Source: Sphingosinicella sp. BN140058
GTDB taxonomy: Bacteria > Pseudomonadota > Alphaproteobacteria > Sphingomonadales > Sphingomonadaceae
DNA: 64,000 nt
Assembly: GCF_004135585.1 (NCBI RefSeq)
Contig: NZ_CP035501.1
Location: 3,667,501 to 3,731,500, forward strand
Direction: 5' to 3'
Positions within the stretch are counted from its first letter, which is position 1, and each line of letters opens with the position of its first letter. The position numbers and the translations under genes are program-made. This document shows, one piece after another, positions 1 to 7,439 of this stretch. The notes under the pieces were generated by a model. That model worked only from the letters and a program-made list of their open reading frames with translations, searched no databases and was not told the origin of the DNA.

Positions 1-75
1 CCACGTCCGACACCGTCTTGGTATATTTGAAAGTACATTTTCTATCACCTCTGGTATTTGACCAGGGTTGACGAG

Positions 76-115
76 GCGCCCGTGTACGTGTGACAGGTCG
101 CACGTACACGGGCGC
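76..115. repeat. Perfect 15-bp inverted repeat
   Basis: The arms GCGCCCGTGTACGTG (76-90) and its exact complement (101-115) are separated by a 10-nt spacer. No T-run follows, so a protein-binding site or a structured RNA element is more likely than a factor-independent terminator. The gene it serves is not visible; it may belong to something left of the window. Confidence 0.6.
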
Positions 116-162
116 TCGGCTCCACGCACTGGCCTTGGAACCACGTGAAGCTTGCCCCGGTC

Positions 163-196
163 GAGGCTCAGCGTTGCAACCGCTGAGCCTCTTTCC
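163..196 (+). terminator. Hairpin terminator (weak T-run)
   Basis: An 11-bp perfect stem (163-173 and 181-191) closes a 7-nt loop and is followed by TTTCC. The shape fits a Rho-independent terminator for a plus-strand gene left of the window, but the T-run is short. Nothing gene-like is recognisable between here and position 408, and the bases around 20-60 are noticeably AT-richer than the rest of the window. Confidence 0.5.
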
Positions 197-408
197 GTTG
201 GGGCTATCGGGCACGGTTTATCGTGTGCCCGGAATGTTCTGTCGAGTCGGACGGGGGTTTTTCCACAGGAAATCATCGAGAAACCGGGTTTTTCCGGTAT
301 AATCGGGCGCTTTCCCATATCGAAATGTTGGCTTGCTCGGGCGCGGGGCTCATGACGAGCGCGAATCGGGGGAGAAGCCGATCCGCTTTCGCCTTACGCG
401 AGGCTCGA

Positions 409-783
409 TCAACGCTCGTCGTCATGCTCGACCACGAAGGCCAGCAGGATCTCGGCGACCTGGTCCTTGCCGCCGAGATCGAAGTCTTCATCCGGACCTT
501 CGCCGCGCCACTCGAAACGCCACGATCTGGAATCCGTCTCCGGCGGCTCGATCGTCCAAGGGAGCGTGCGCCATCGTGCGCCGTCAGGGCAGATCCGCCA
601 ATCGTCCTTGCAGAGCGCATCGGCGATAGCCTCGTGCACCGGTCGCAGCGAACCGAGGTTGAACGCTCGCCGGCACTCCTCTTCGTCAACGTGGATCCAG
701 ACGGCGCCATCGGCGTCGGGACCGTTCAGCGACCACGGAAGAGCATTGTCATTGGTGGCGCGATGTTCCACGTCTGTTCTCAT
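409..783 (-). CDS. Hypothetical acidic 124-aa protein
   Basis: I do not recognise a family. The start ATG at 783-781 is preceded by GGGGAG at a suitable distance, which selects it over a longer in-frame extension. The protein is rich in Asp, Glu and Trp (ALPWSLNGPDADGAVWIHVD near the N-terminus) and has no signal peptide or membrane segment, so it is probably a small soluble cytoplasmic protein. It lies among other short accessory genes in the presumed island. Its start codon shares the CATG tetranucleotide with the start of the plus-strand gene at 782, so the two are divergently arranged with zero spacing. Confidence 0.55.
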   Translation of the reverse strand: MRTDVEHRATNDNALPWSLNGPDADGAVWIHVDEEECRRAFNLGSLRPVHEAIADALCKDDWRICPDGARWRTLPWTIEPPETDSRSWRFEWRGEGPDEDFDLGGKDQVAEILLAFVVEHDDER

Positions 784-997
784 GCGCCGAATCTCCCCGT
801 CCGACTTTCGCTTTCGAATCAAGCGTGCCCTGCAAGAGCTGTCGAGGTCAACGATCCGTGACCTGGTCGGCAAACCGGACAAGCGCGAGCAGGCGCTGGA
901 CGTCGCTACCGAGGCGGTGGCGGAGCGCTTCGCGGGCTGCGAGGTGCAAGAGTCGGATCCGCGCCGAATGGACTTCGGCGACATGAAGAATCGCTGA
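782..997 (+). CDS. Hypothetical 71-aa basic protein
   Basis: A short Arg/Lys-rich frame (FRFRIKRALQELSRSTIRDL, then an acidic helix-like stretch) with a protein-like composition. No family is recognised. The proposed ATG at 782 overlaps the start of the opposite-strand gene and has no clear ribosome binding site, so the true start may lie downstream or the gene may not be expressed. It ends 12 bp before the zinc-ribbon gene at 1010 on the same strand, and the two could be co-transcribed. Confidence 0.45.
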   Translation: MRRISPSDFRFRIKRALQELSRSTIRDLVGKPDKREQALDVATEAVAERFAGCEVQESDPRRMDFGDMKNR

Positions 998-1009
998 CGG
1001 TCGGCGCCG

Positions 1010-1234
1010 ATGGCGAATGCACGTTTCGAAACGACCTTCAGCTTCAGCCGGCACAAGGCGAATTGCCGGGTGCTTTGTCAGGCCTGCGGCCATGAGATCA
1101 TCGTTGCACCTTGCGCCTTCTCGGACGTGTTTCCGATCCCGGTGACGATCAAGGAAGCGGAGCGTCGTCTCCGCTGTACAGCCTGCGGCGAGAAGCGCGC
1201 GCGTCTGATACCGATCCCGATGCCGATACGCTGA
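1010..1234 (+). CDS. Small zinc-ribbon-like protein (74 aa)
   Basis: The protein has two knuckles, CRVLCQACGH around residues 19-28 and CTACGEKR around residues 56-63, spaced as in a treble-clef or zinc-ribbon fold. It very likely binds one zinc through four cysteines. There is no signal peptide. The function is unknown; small proteins of this kind are often nucleic-acid binding or bind a partner protein, which is an inference here. It follows the 71-aa gene closely and lies in the presumed integrated island. Confidence 0.6.
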   Translation: MANARFETTFSFSRHKANCRVLCQACGHEIIVAPCAFSDVFPIPVTIKEAERRLRCTACGEKRARLIPIPMPIR

Positions 1235-1357
1235 GCGCGCAAGAGCGGAGCCCGGGAGGGCGTTATCTACACTGCCACCACGATTTCGCTGTGCCGTCAG
1301 ATGGGAGGAAGGGCTGCTGAAGGTGGGGACAGGAAGTTCCCGGGCGAGCCAGAATAG

Positions 1358-1603
1358 CTACTCCCTGCCTTTACCGGCGGGTGAGTCTATCCCAACCACG
1401 ATCACCGTGAACAGCACCATCTGGTTTTTGTCGGTAACCTCGACCCGCAACTCTTCTCCGACCCACGCTAAGTCGGGCCTGTCCCGGATCAGCTCACCGG
1501 CATGGCGAGCAGCCAAAGCACGGGCTTCGGCCATAGAAGCTAGCTCCACGCCTTCTTGATCGGGGTCGTAGACGGCCCCGGCGACGTTGAAGAAGTAGAG
1601 CAT
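1358..1603 (-). CDS. DUF6894 family small protein
   Basis: An 81-residue protein starting MLYFFNVAG and continuing DPDQEGVELASMAEARALAA. This is the usual layout of the DUF6894 group: a YFF(N/H)V strand, a D-x-x-G-x-E-L turn, then an Ala/Arg-rich helix. The family is abundant in alphaproteobacteria, often near plasmid or island genes, and its function is unknown. AAGGA precedes the start codon, and the length matches the family. Confidence 0.7.
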   Translation of the reverse strand: MLYFFNVAGAVYDPDQEGVELASMAEARALAARHAGELIRDRPDLAWVGEELRVEVTDKNQMVLFTVIVVGIDSPAGKGRE

Positions 1604-1697
1604 CGGCTATCCTTAGTGGGTAGCAGGGCTTAACGCTCTAGCCTGGGTTTTGCTCACCGTGTTTGCATGCTGCATAACAGTGCCGCCGAGGCGCCTC

Positions 1698-1955
1698 TCA
1701 GAGCAGCCAGCGCAGACGGAACGCTTCCGCTTCGGCCTTCTCGTCGAACCTGAGCGCGAAGCCGCCATCTTCCCCGACATGCCCCTGCACGTTGTGCGGG
1801 CAATTCTCGACCACCCATGCCTCGCATTCGCGCGACTGAACGGTCTCGATCTTGTTGGGCGGGATCCGCACGATTTGCACGCGCTCGGCTCCTAGTCGGT
1901 GCGGTAACAAGCAGAAGGGCCGAAGGATGGCTCCCTCGGCCCACCATTCATGCAC
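1698..1955 (-). CDS. Hypothetical 85-aa protein
   Basis: The frame opens with GTG at 1955 and reads HEWWAEGAILRP and further on ECEAWVVENCPHNVQGHV. It has no signal peptide and no family I recognise. The composition is protein-like, but there is no strong ribosome binding site, so the start is uncertain. It lies between the DUF6894 gene and hicB on the same strand, in the presumed island. Confidence 0.5.
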   Translation of the reverse strand: MHEWWAEGAILRPFCLLPHRLGAERVQIVRIPPNKIETVQSRECEAWVVENCPHNVQGHVGEDGGFALRFDEKAEAEAFRLRWLL

Positions 1956-2000
1956 TCAACGGCGTAAATATGCGCTTATTCAGCGCAATTGCAAAGCGCC

Positions 2001-2402
2001 TCAGGGGTCGGCGAGTTCGCGCTTGGCCGCGAGGGCGACCCGAGCCGCTTCGGCGAGGAAGCCCGAGCGGTTCTTCGCAACCCGGTCGATCGCGGCAACC
2101 AGTCCTTCGTCGAGGGTGATGTTGAGGCGTACCGATTTGCCCGGCTTCTCGGCACGGACGAGGAAGCGCCCGGCTTCCTGGATCTCGGGATCGTACTCGA
2201 TATCCTCGAGCCGGCTCGGATCAGCCAACTCGTCCCCGTGCTGAGCCGCCACCAGCAGATGCCCGGTAAGGGCCTCCTCGGCATTGGCGAACGCTTCGCC
2301 AAGGCTGGCGCCGGCTGAGGTGCAACCGGGAAGGTCGGGAAAGAAAACGCTATAGCCGTTGGCGCTGCGCTCAACAATCGCGGGATAAACTACGGTTGCC
2401 AC
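2001..2402 (-). CDS. hicB: HicB-type antitoxin
   Basis: The N-terminal part has the HicB partial RNase-H-like fold signature (SVFFPDLPGCTSAG, around residues 18-31). The C-terminal third (VRLNITLDEGLVAAIDRVAK) is a ribbon-helix-helix DNA-binding segment. In this family the protein neutralises HicA and represses its own operon. I chose GTG at 2402 because AGGAGAGG lies directly upstream; an in-frame ATG at 2423 would add seven residues. The gene follows hicA, the usual toxin-first order, with about 110 bp between them that contain two TACACAC motifs, so hicB may also have its own promoter. Confidence 0.88.
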   Translation of the reverse strand: MATVVYPAIVERSANGYSVFFPDLPGCTSAGASLGEAFANAEEALTGHLLVAAQHGDELADPSRLEDIEYDPEIQEAGRFLVRAEKPGKSVRLNITLDEGLVAAIDRVAKNRSGFLAEAARVALAAKRELADP

Positions 2403-2511
2403 TTGGCCTCTCCTCAGGTTCATCCGAACCAGCTATCCACATAGATACACACTGCGGCGATAAACTCAAGGGTTTATGTGCATTGGTACACACGCAGTAG
2501 GCGTAACCCCT

Positions 2512-2700
2512 CTAACGAAGGGTTATGCCGCTCTGCTTTTCGATGCTCTTGATCGTGCCAATCGCAAGATCGTTTTCCGGGTGCGGTACCGTCACCGTGC
2601 CGGGTTTCGTCGGGTGGCGGAACTGCTTGTGGCTACCGGACTGGCGAACCTCGGCCCATCCGTCTGCTTCGATCTTCTTGATGACTTCCCTGCTGCGCAT
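2512..2700 (-). CDS. hicA: HicA mRNA interferase toxin
   Basis: A 62-residue protein with the HicA double-stranded-RNA-binding-like fold. It begins MRSREVIKKIEADGW and carries the catalytic-histidine segment GSHKQFRHP at residues 22-30. HicA toxins cleave mRNA and tmRNA when free of HicB. Length and motif are complete, so it is probably active. A GGGAG ribosome binding site precedes the ATG. An operator-like inverted repeat lies just upstream at 2717-2733. It forms a type II pair with the downstream hicB. Confidence 0.9.
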   Translation of the reverse strand: MRSREVIKKIEADGWAEVRQSGSHKQFRHPTKPGTVTVPHPENDLAIGTIKSIEKQSGITLR

Positions 2701-2716
2701 TGTTTCCGTCTCCCTA

Positions 2717-2733
2717 TGTGTATTTCATACACA
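2717..2733. promoter_or_regulatory. Inverted repeat upstream of hicA (probable HicB operator)
   Basis: TGTGTAT and ATACACA are separated by three bases and sit 17-33 bp upstream of the hicA start codon. The 8-mer ATACACAC recurs at 2727, 2761, 2772 and 2445, and GTACACAC at 2486. HicB proteins with a ribbon-helix-helix tail bind such short inverted or direct repeats, so an autoregulatory operator is inferred. Confidence 0.5.
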
Positions 2734-2924
2734 CAGGCAGTCGGCTTCGTCAACAAGAAAATACACACCGGATACACACTAACCGCAGCGTTGGCTTTTA
2801 CACGCTGCCGCTAAGCTATTGAAAGCAAACAGCCGGTTTCGGCGACGTTTTACGCAGGAAGTGGCGGAAATCTGCGGATCGGGGGAGCTTGGGAAGCTTA
2901 CGGTCCCGCATTAGCATCCTCGAA

Positions 2925-3773
2925 CTAGTCAGCTTTTGAGATGGCAAACTTCCCATCCTCGAAGGTCACTCGTCTACCTGGCTTCCCAGGCATGTACCGC
3001 GGGTTCCAGAATGCCGGCTCACCCCGACGGGCGGATTCTTTGTAAAGAAGAAGATTGCCAGCAAAGCCGTGCGTGAGCTTTGTGGCGTCCTTCGCGCCTT
3101 GCAGCTTTCTTTTTATAGCGAACGCACAGAAGTCAGCTAGTTGCAGTATGTTCGACGCACTCTTAGGTTGGCACGCTGGACGGTCAATCAATCTCGACAA
3201 GGGCATGAAGTCTTCCCATCCGGAATGTAGCTCCGCATGATCCTCCTTCGGGGGGCGCTTAAGATAGTCGAACATGTCCGGAATGCGTTTTTGCAACTCC
3301 GCATTCTGCTCCATTATAATGGTAGCTACTTCGGTATTTTGCTCAAGAGAACGCATATACCTTTCTGTCTGCATGAAGCACGAAACTGCACAAACGGTGT
3401 AGCTTGTGCACAGATGTTCGGCGGGTGATAGGTCCGGAGATGTACGGGCAAAGGCCTTTCTGTCCATGGAGCTCCACACAACCGGAATGTCAAACCGCGC
3501 TGGTATATCAGCTAGTCTATCGAGAAGTTGGAAGCGCGTAGCGCGCGGCCAATGCTCGCGAGGAAAATGGCCGGACCCATGGAAAATGTCTTTCGCGTGC
3601 AAGGCGGGTGGCACCGGCATGCCTGGTGGCGTCGCATCCCTAAGGAGATCTTGCAGGAGATTCGAAATCGCCACCCACTGAGTGTCGGCGTGTATCAACA
3701 CTCCCGCAACCACGATGACGGGATCGTGTTCGAGGCTGCCGACACCAGACTCGTCCAGATAAAGGATCCGCAC
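2925..3773 (-). CDS. DUF3800 domain protein
   Basis: The 282-residue protein opens RILYLDESG, the hallmark N-terminal strand of DUF3800 with its acidic pair. It ends with an LQLADFCAFAIKRK segment that carries the conserved C-terminal Asp. The domain is thought to have an RNase-H-like fold, and its acidic residues are consistent with a metal-dependent nuclease; the biological role is unknown. The start is a GTG with AGGAG upstream. Base composition is clearly less GC-rich than the core genes to the right. It is the last gene before the tRNA-derived attachment site, a typical place for mobile cargo, and a defence-related role is possible but unproven. Confidence 0.8.
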   Translation of the reverse strand: MRILYLDESGVGSLEHDPVIVVAGVLIHADTQWVAISNLLQDLLRDATPPGMPVPPALHAKDIFHGSGHFPREHWPRATRFQLLDRLADIPARFDIPVVWSSMDRKAFARTSPDLSPAEHLCTSYTVCAVSCFMQTERYMRSLEQNTEVATIIMEQNAELQKRIPDMFDYLKRPPKEDHAELHSGWEDFMPLSRLIDRPACQPKSASNILQLADFCAFAIKRKLQGAKDATKLTHGFAGNLLLYKESARRGEPAFWNPRYMPGKPGRRVTFEDGKFAISKAD

Positions 3774-3936
3774 CCTTACTACTCCTCGGGCGACGGTTCC
3801 GCCTGAGGAGAGTCTATCCTCCGACCTCCGAGATTATCAATACCGCCGTCCCCCCACCACCGTAACTCATTGATATCGAACGATCCGCATCAGCCCATGA
3901 ATGGGGGACGGCGCATTGAAAACAAAGGCGTTTTCC

Positions 3937-3980
3937 GCTTCACGGCGAAAACACGGGTTCGAGTCCCGTTGGGGTCACCA
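3937..3980 (+). other. 3' tRNA half (tRNA-Glu-like): attachment site of island
   Basis: The segment reads like the 3' half of a tRNA. It starts at an anticodon-loop-like CTTCAC, then has a five-base-pair T-stem ACGGG/CCCGT around TTCGAGT, then the acceptor strand TGGGGTC, the discriminator A and an encoded CCA at 3978-3980. No 5' acceptor strand (GACCCCA or GGCCCCA) or D-arm precedes it, so it is not a functional tRNA. Tyrosine recombinases commonly integrate at tRNA 3' ends and leave such a copy at the far end of the island. Because the tRNA sense is plus, the island should lie to the left (1-3980 and beyond the window), with the intact tRNA outside the window. Confidence 0.65.
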
Positions 3981-4111
3981 CATCGAAACGCTTGAGTTCG
4001 GTTTGGCGCGTTCGCCGGTTCCAGCCTCGTGAGCGGGATCTTTTCCCCCGCGGCTTGCGGATCAACGGCACCGCGGCATCACCTTCCTCGTTCCGGGCCG
4101 GCACAGGCGTG

Positions 4112-4237
4112 TCAAGGATCGAAGAAGATTTCGGTGGTGGAAGACGGATCAGGCCAGATCGCCGGCGCCAGCATGATCGATGCTGCGGTCAGCCCGACAA
4201 GAACATGCAGCACGAATCGTGCGAGCTTCGACGGCAT
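4112..4237 (-). CDS. Small membrane protein (41 aa)
   Basis: A short frame MPSKLARFVLHVLVGLTAAS followed by IMLAPAIWPDPSS. A basic N-terminus and one hydrophobic segment (about residues 8-28) precede a proline-containing acidic tail, which suggests a single-pass membrane peptide or a very small secreted protein. AGGAGA lies six bases upstream of the ATG at 4237, an excellent ribosome binding site, and is the main support. No family is known. It is the first possible gene on the core side of the attachment site. Confidence 0.5.
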   Translation of the reverse strand: MPSKLARFVLHVLVGLTAASIMLAPAIWPDPSSTTEIFFDP

Positions 4238-4503
4238 CGATCTCTCCTGCCCCTGAGGGGAGACCAACCGGACGGCGTCGGCAATCGGGTGTTGTCTGTA
4301 GTCGGCCGCGTGGAAAGACCCGGAGCGGCAGTAGGGGAACTCTGCGCACACTCGCCATCCCGACGCTGGCGAGACAGGAGGAATCGGGGCTCGGCACGGT
4401 CTCGACTGGGCGATGGCCATTGCCGAGGCGACGCGCCGCGTCCTTGGAACGGCGTACGGCGGATGAAAGCTCGGTGCACGCTGCGATGCCGCTTCTCCCG
4501 ACC

Positions 4504-4541
4504 GGTGAATCTTTCACCTACAATCGTGTAAGTACGTACTT
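4504..4541 (+). promoter_or_regulatory. Palindromic promoter region of a possible small RNA
   Basis: GGTGAA and TTCACC (4504-4509 and 4513-4518) form an inverted repeat directly before TACAAT (4519-4524), a good -10 hexamer. Six bases later comes the perfect 12-base palindrome AAGTACGTACTT (4530-4541) at the expected start of transcription. The -35 hexamer is poor, as expected for an activated or repressed promoter. It is followed by a terminator at 4606-4633 with no convincing reading frame between. Confidence 0.4.
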
Positions 4542-4633
4542 GCCACCGAGCGTGCTGCGCTGCACAAGGGACCTGCCTTTCAGGCATCCTCTCCTAAGAA
4601 ACTTCAGGCCGTCCTCCGGGGCGGCCTTTTTTT
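4525..4633 (+). ncRNA. Candidate ~100-nt small RNA
   Basis: Between the promoter-like palindromes and a strong Rho-independent terminator there is about 100 nt without a plausible coding frame. It contains CTCTCCT (4590-4596) and GTCCTCCGG (4611-4619), pyrimidine motifs complementary to ribosome binding sites, as in many trans-acting alphaproteobacterial sRNAs. It sits just upstream of the iron receptor gene. I could not match it to a named family; this is an inference from layout. Confidence 0.35.
4606..4633 (+). terminator. Rho-independent terminator
   Basis: AGGCCG pairs with CGGCCT around a GC-rich inner loop that can extend the stem, and seven T residues follow directly (4626-4632). This is one of the most convincing intrinsic terminators in the window. 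It lies upstream of the Fur-box promoter of the receptor gene and so ends a separate short transcript. Confidence 0.75.
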
Positions 4634-4743
4634 GTGCACTGCGCTCGTAACGCCGGGCACGCGCCCCCAGCAGGATCATTGCGGCCTCTCCGGTGCACCG
4701 CAGTTTAGGGTCGGAAAATTTCGTCTCCCAAACGAATTGACAC

Positions 4744-4764
4744 TAATGATAATCAATATCAATA
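4744..4764 (+). promoter_or_regulatory. Fur box upstream of siderophore receptor
   Basis: TAATGATAATCAATATCAAT matches the classical GATAAT-based Fur consensus in two overlapping half-sites and is AT-rich against a GC-rich background. It ends about 50 bp upstream of the receptor start. Iron-dependent repression of the receptor, and probably of tonB and piuC behind it, is inferred. Confidence 0.7.
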
Positions 4765-4812
4765 ACGCCGCACGCAGCGGGGGGACCCGCTTTCTTGAAG
4801 TGGGAGACAGAC

Positions 4813-7314
4813 GTGAACAGCAAATTCGACCGCGGCGCCGCCGTGCCGGCAAGCCTTGCCCTTTCGTGCGTGGGCATGCTGATCTCGGCCATGCCTGCGG
4901 CCGCGCAGCCGGTTTCCTCCGAGCCCACGCCTGACCAGGCTGCGTCCGCTTCCGCGCAAAGCGGCGATCAAGGTCCCCAGCTCGGCGGCGTCACCGTTAC
5001 CGACACGGCGATCGACGAGGGCAGCTACAAGGCGGAGACCGCCGATTCGCCCAAATTCACCGCGCCGCTGATCGACACGCCGCGCAGCGTCACGGTGATT
5101 CCGGCCCAGGTGATCCGCGACACCGCATCGGCCTCGCTGACCGAGGCGTTGCGGACCGTTCCCGGAATCACCTTGGGCGCCGGCGAGGGCGGCAATCCGC
5201 TCGGCGACCGCCCCTTCATTCGCGGCTTCGATGCCCAGGCCAGCACCTATCTCGACGGCGTGCGCGACATCGGCGCGCAGAGCCGCGAGATCTTCGCGAT
5301 CGAACAGATCGAGGTGGTCAAGGGCTCCAGCAGCGCGCTCGGCGGCCGCGGCAATGCCGGCGGCAGCCTCAACCTCGTCAGCAAGACTCCGACCGCCGAG
5401 CGCTTCGCTGCGGCGAGCGGCAGCCTCGGCAATGCCGACTACAAGCGCGCGACGATCGACATCAACCAGCCGATCGGGGAGAATGTCGGCGTTCGCCTCA
5501 ATGCCATGTGGCACGATCAGGACGTTGCCGGCCGCGACGCCATCTACCAGAAACGCTGGGGTATCGCGCCCTCGCTCAAGATCGGGCTCGAGGGGCCGAC
5601 CAGCCTCACCGCCAGTTTCTACCATCTCGAGACCGACGAACTGCCAGATTCGGGCATTCCCTACCTCTACACGATCGCGAACGCGCCGGCGGGCGTGACC
5701 GAGACTGGGCCTGCGCAGGATTTCACGACCATCGGCGGCCGTGCCGTCAAGGTGCCGCGCGGCGCCTTCTACGGGCTCGAGGCACGGGATTTCCGGGATA
5801 CCGAAGTCGATAATTTCACCCTCCGCTTCGAGCATGAATTCGCCGGCGGGATCACCATTCGCAACACCTCGCGCTGGGGGCGCAGCGAGCAGAACTACAT
5901 CTGGACCCAGCCCGACGATTCCCAGGGCAATGTCTTCGGCACCAATGCGGCAAGCGCCGCGACCGCCGGCGGCCAGGTCTGGCGGCGGATCAACACCCGC
6001 AACGGCGAAGCCGAGGGCATGATCAATCAGACCGACCTGTTCGGCACATTCGACACCGGCGGGATCGGGCACAACTTCGCGGCCTCGCTCGAATATAGCT
6101 GGGAAAAGGCGTCCAACGGCAGCTACGTCTCCAATGCCGCCACCGGGGCCGCCATCGCCACCGGCTCGACCATCACCCCGCGCTGCACCTCGGCGGCGAT
6201 CGCCCGCTACAATTGTACCAGCATCGACGCCCCCGATCCGTCCGATCCGTGGGTGAGCTATGCCAGCGACACCTCCACCGTCTTCGCCGACATCGTCAAG
6301 AGTGCACCCAGGACCCGCACTCGGAGCGAGGCGACGACGATCGGCCTCTCGTTGTTCGATACGATCACGATCAGCGATGCGCTGCTGATCAACCTCGGCG
6401 GCCGCTACGATCGCTTCGAAACCACGGTGAGCCCGGGCCTTGCCGCGACCTCGACCGCAGACCGCGCCTATTTCACCCGCAAAGATGACCTCTGGACCTA
6501 CCAGGCCGGCATCGTCTTCAAGCCTGCGGAAAATGGCAGCCTCTACGTCTCGACCGCGACCGCCTCGACGCCGCCGGGATCGTTCCTCGCCCAGGGTACC
6601 GAAGGCAATGCGCTCAACACCACGGCGCAGGCGCTGACCGATGCCCTGAAGGTCGAAAAGACTCAATCCTATGAGATCGGCACCAAGTGGAGCCTGTTCG
6701 ACGATACGCTGGCGCTGACCCTCGCCGCCTTCCGCACCGACACCAAGAATGCGCGCACCACCGTCGAGAATGGCGTTGTCGCCTATATCGGCGACCGCCG
6801 CATCGACGGGATCGAGTTCGGCTTCAACGGCAACATTACGCCGGAATGGAACGTCTTCGGCGGCTACACCTACATGGACTCGGAGATCCGGGACGGCGGC
6901 ATCACTACAACCACGGTGAACAATGTCGCCTATTTCGCGCCGTCGGTGAACACCGGCAAGCGCTTCCCCAATACGCCCAAGCACAGCCTGACCGCCTTCA
7001 CCAATTACAAGGTCACGCCCGAATTCACCGTCGGCGGCGGCGCAATCTACATGAGCAAGGTCTATGGCGGCTATTCTGACCTGCGCAGCGTTCAGAACGG
7101 CGCCGTATTGATCACCAAGGAGCTCGCGCGCAAGGTACCCGGCTATACCCGCTTCGACGCCAGCGCGTCCTACGCCCTGAGCGACGCCGTCCAGCTGCAG
7201 CTCAACGTCCAGAACCTCACCAACAAGCGTTATTATGACCGCGCCTACACCGCCCACTATGCCAATCAGGCGGCGGGGCGGACCGCGATCCTCACGCTGA
7301 ACCTCAAATATTGA
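4813..7314 (+). CDS. TonB-dependent catecholate siderophore receptor (Fiu-like)
   Basis: An outer-membrane gated receptor of 833 aa that imports ferric catecholate siderophores using TonB energy. A signal peptide ends near AMPAAAQP (about residue 30). The plug follows (IDTPRSVTVIPAQVIRD, then DRPFIRGFDAQASTYLDGVRD and IEQIEVVKGSSSALGGRG), then a 22-strand-type barrel closing with the aromatic C-terminus LNLKY. The plug and the barrel phrases GIPYLYTIAN and RFEHEFAGG resemble E. coli Fiu. I chose GTG at 4813 because GGGAG lies six bases before it. It follows a Fur box and heads a run with tonB and the PiuC-type hydroxylase. That trio is common in Fiu/PiuA loci. Confidence 0.9.
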   Translation: MNSKFDRGAAVPASLALSCVGMLISAMPAAAQPVSSEPTPDQAASASAQSGDQGPQLGGVTVTDTAIDEGSYKAETADSPKFTAPLIDTPRSVTVIPAQVIRDTASASLTEALRTVPGITLGAGEGGNPLGDRPFIRGFDAQASTYLDGVRDIGAQSREIFAIEQIEVVKGSSSALGGRGNAGGSLNLVSKTPTAERFAAASGSLGNADYKRATIDINQPIGENVGVRLNAMWHDQDVAGRDAIYQKRWGIAPSLKIGLEGPTSLTASFYHLETDELPDSGIPYLYTIANAPAGVTETGPAQDFTTIGGRAVKVPRGAFYGLEARDFRDTEVDNFTLRFEHEFAGGITIRNTSRWGRSEQNYIWTQPDDSQGNVFGTNAASAATAGGQVWRRINTRNGEAEGMINQTDLFGTFDTGGIGHNFAASLEYSWEKASNGSYVSNAATGAAIATGSTITPRCTSAAIARYNCTSIDAPDPSDPWVSYASDTSTVFADIVKSAPRTRTRSEATTIGLSLFDTITISDALLINLGGRYDRFETTVSPGLAATSTADRAYFTRKDDLWTYQAGIVFKPAENGSLYVSTATASTPPGSFLAQGTEGNALNTTAQALTDALKVEKTQSYEIGTKWSLFDDTLALTLAAFRTDTKNARTTVENGVVAYIGDRRIDGIEFGFNGNITPEWNVFGGYTYMDSEIRDGGITTTTVNNVAYFAPSVNTGKRFPNTPKHSLTAFTNYKVTPEFTVGGGAIYMSKVYGGYSDLRSVQNGAVLITKELARKVPGYTRFDASASYALSDAVQLQLNVQNLTNKRYYDRAYTAHYANQAAGRTAILTLNLKY

Positions 7315-7390
7315 GGGTGAGCCGGCCCGCGGAAGGACCGCTCCGCGGGTCGGGAGACCACATCGCTGCAGAAAGTGTCTTCTTTTTGAG

Positions 7391-7403
7391 AATGCGTCGC
7401 ATT
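7391..7403 (+). promoter_or_regulatory. AATGCG-T-CGCATT palindrome before tonB
   Basis: A perfect 6+1+6 inverted repeat about 40 bp upstream of the tonB start, in the gap after the receptor gene. Its GAATGC/GCATT-like arms resemble alphaproteobacterial iron-regulator sites, so a second Fur-type operator is possible. No strong -10/-35 pair is visible. Confidence 0.35.
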
Positions 7404-7439
7404 ATGCAGGTGTGTCGCAATTTGGAGGCGGGGCAAGGG

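Noticed and set aside
2441..2780. CRISPR-like short direct repeats
   Set aside because: The 7-8 base repeats are irregularly spaced, overlap promoters of a toxin-antitoxin pair, and no cas genes are present.
3906..3980. A complete tRNA gene ending in CCA
   Set aside because: No matching 5' acceptor strand, D-arm or proper anticodon stem is present upstream; only the 3' half is recognisable.
4759..7257. An 832-codon open frame antisense to the siderophore receptor
   Set aside because: It mirrors the receptor gene, has low-complexity Asp/Gly/Arg/Ala composition typical of the complement of GC-rich coding DNA, no ribosome binding site and no family motifs.
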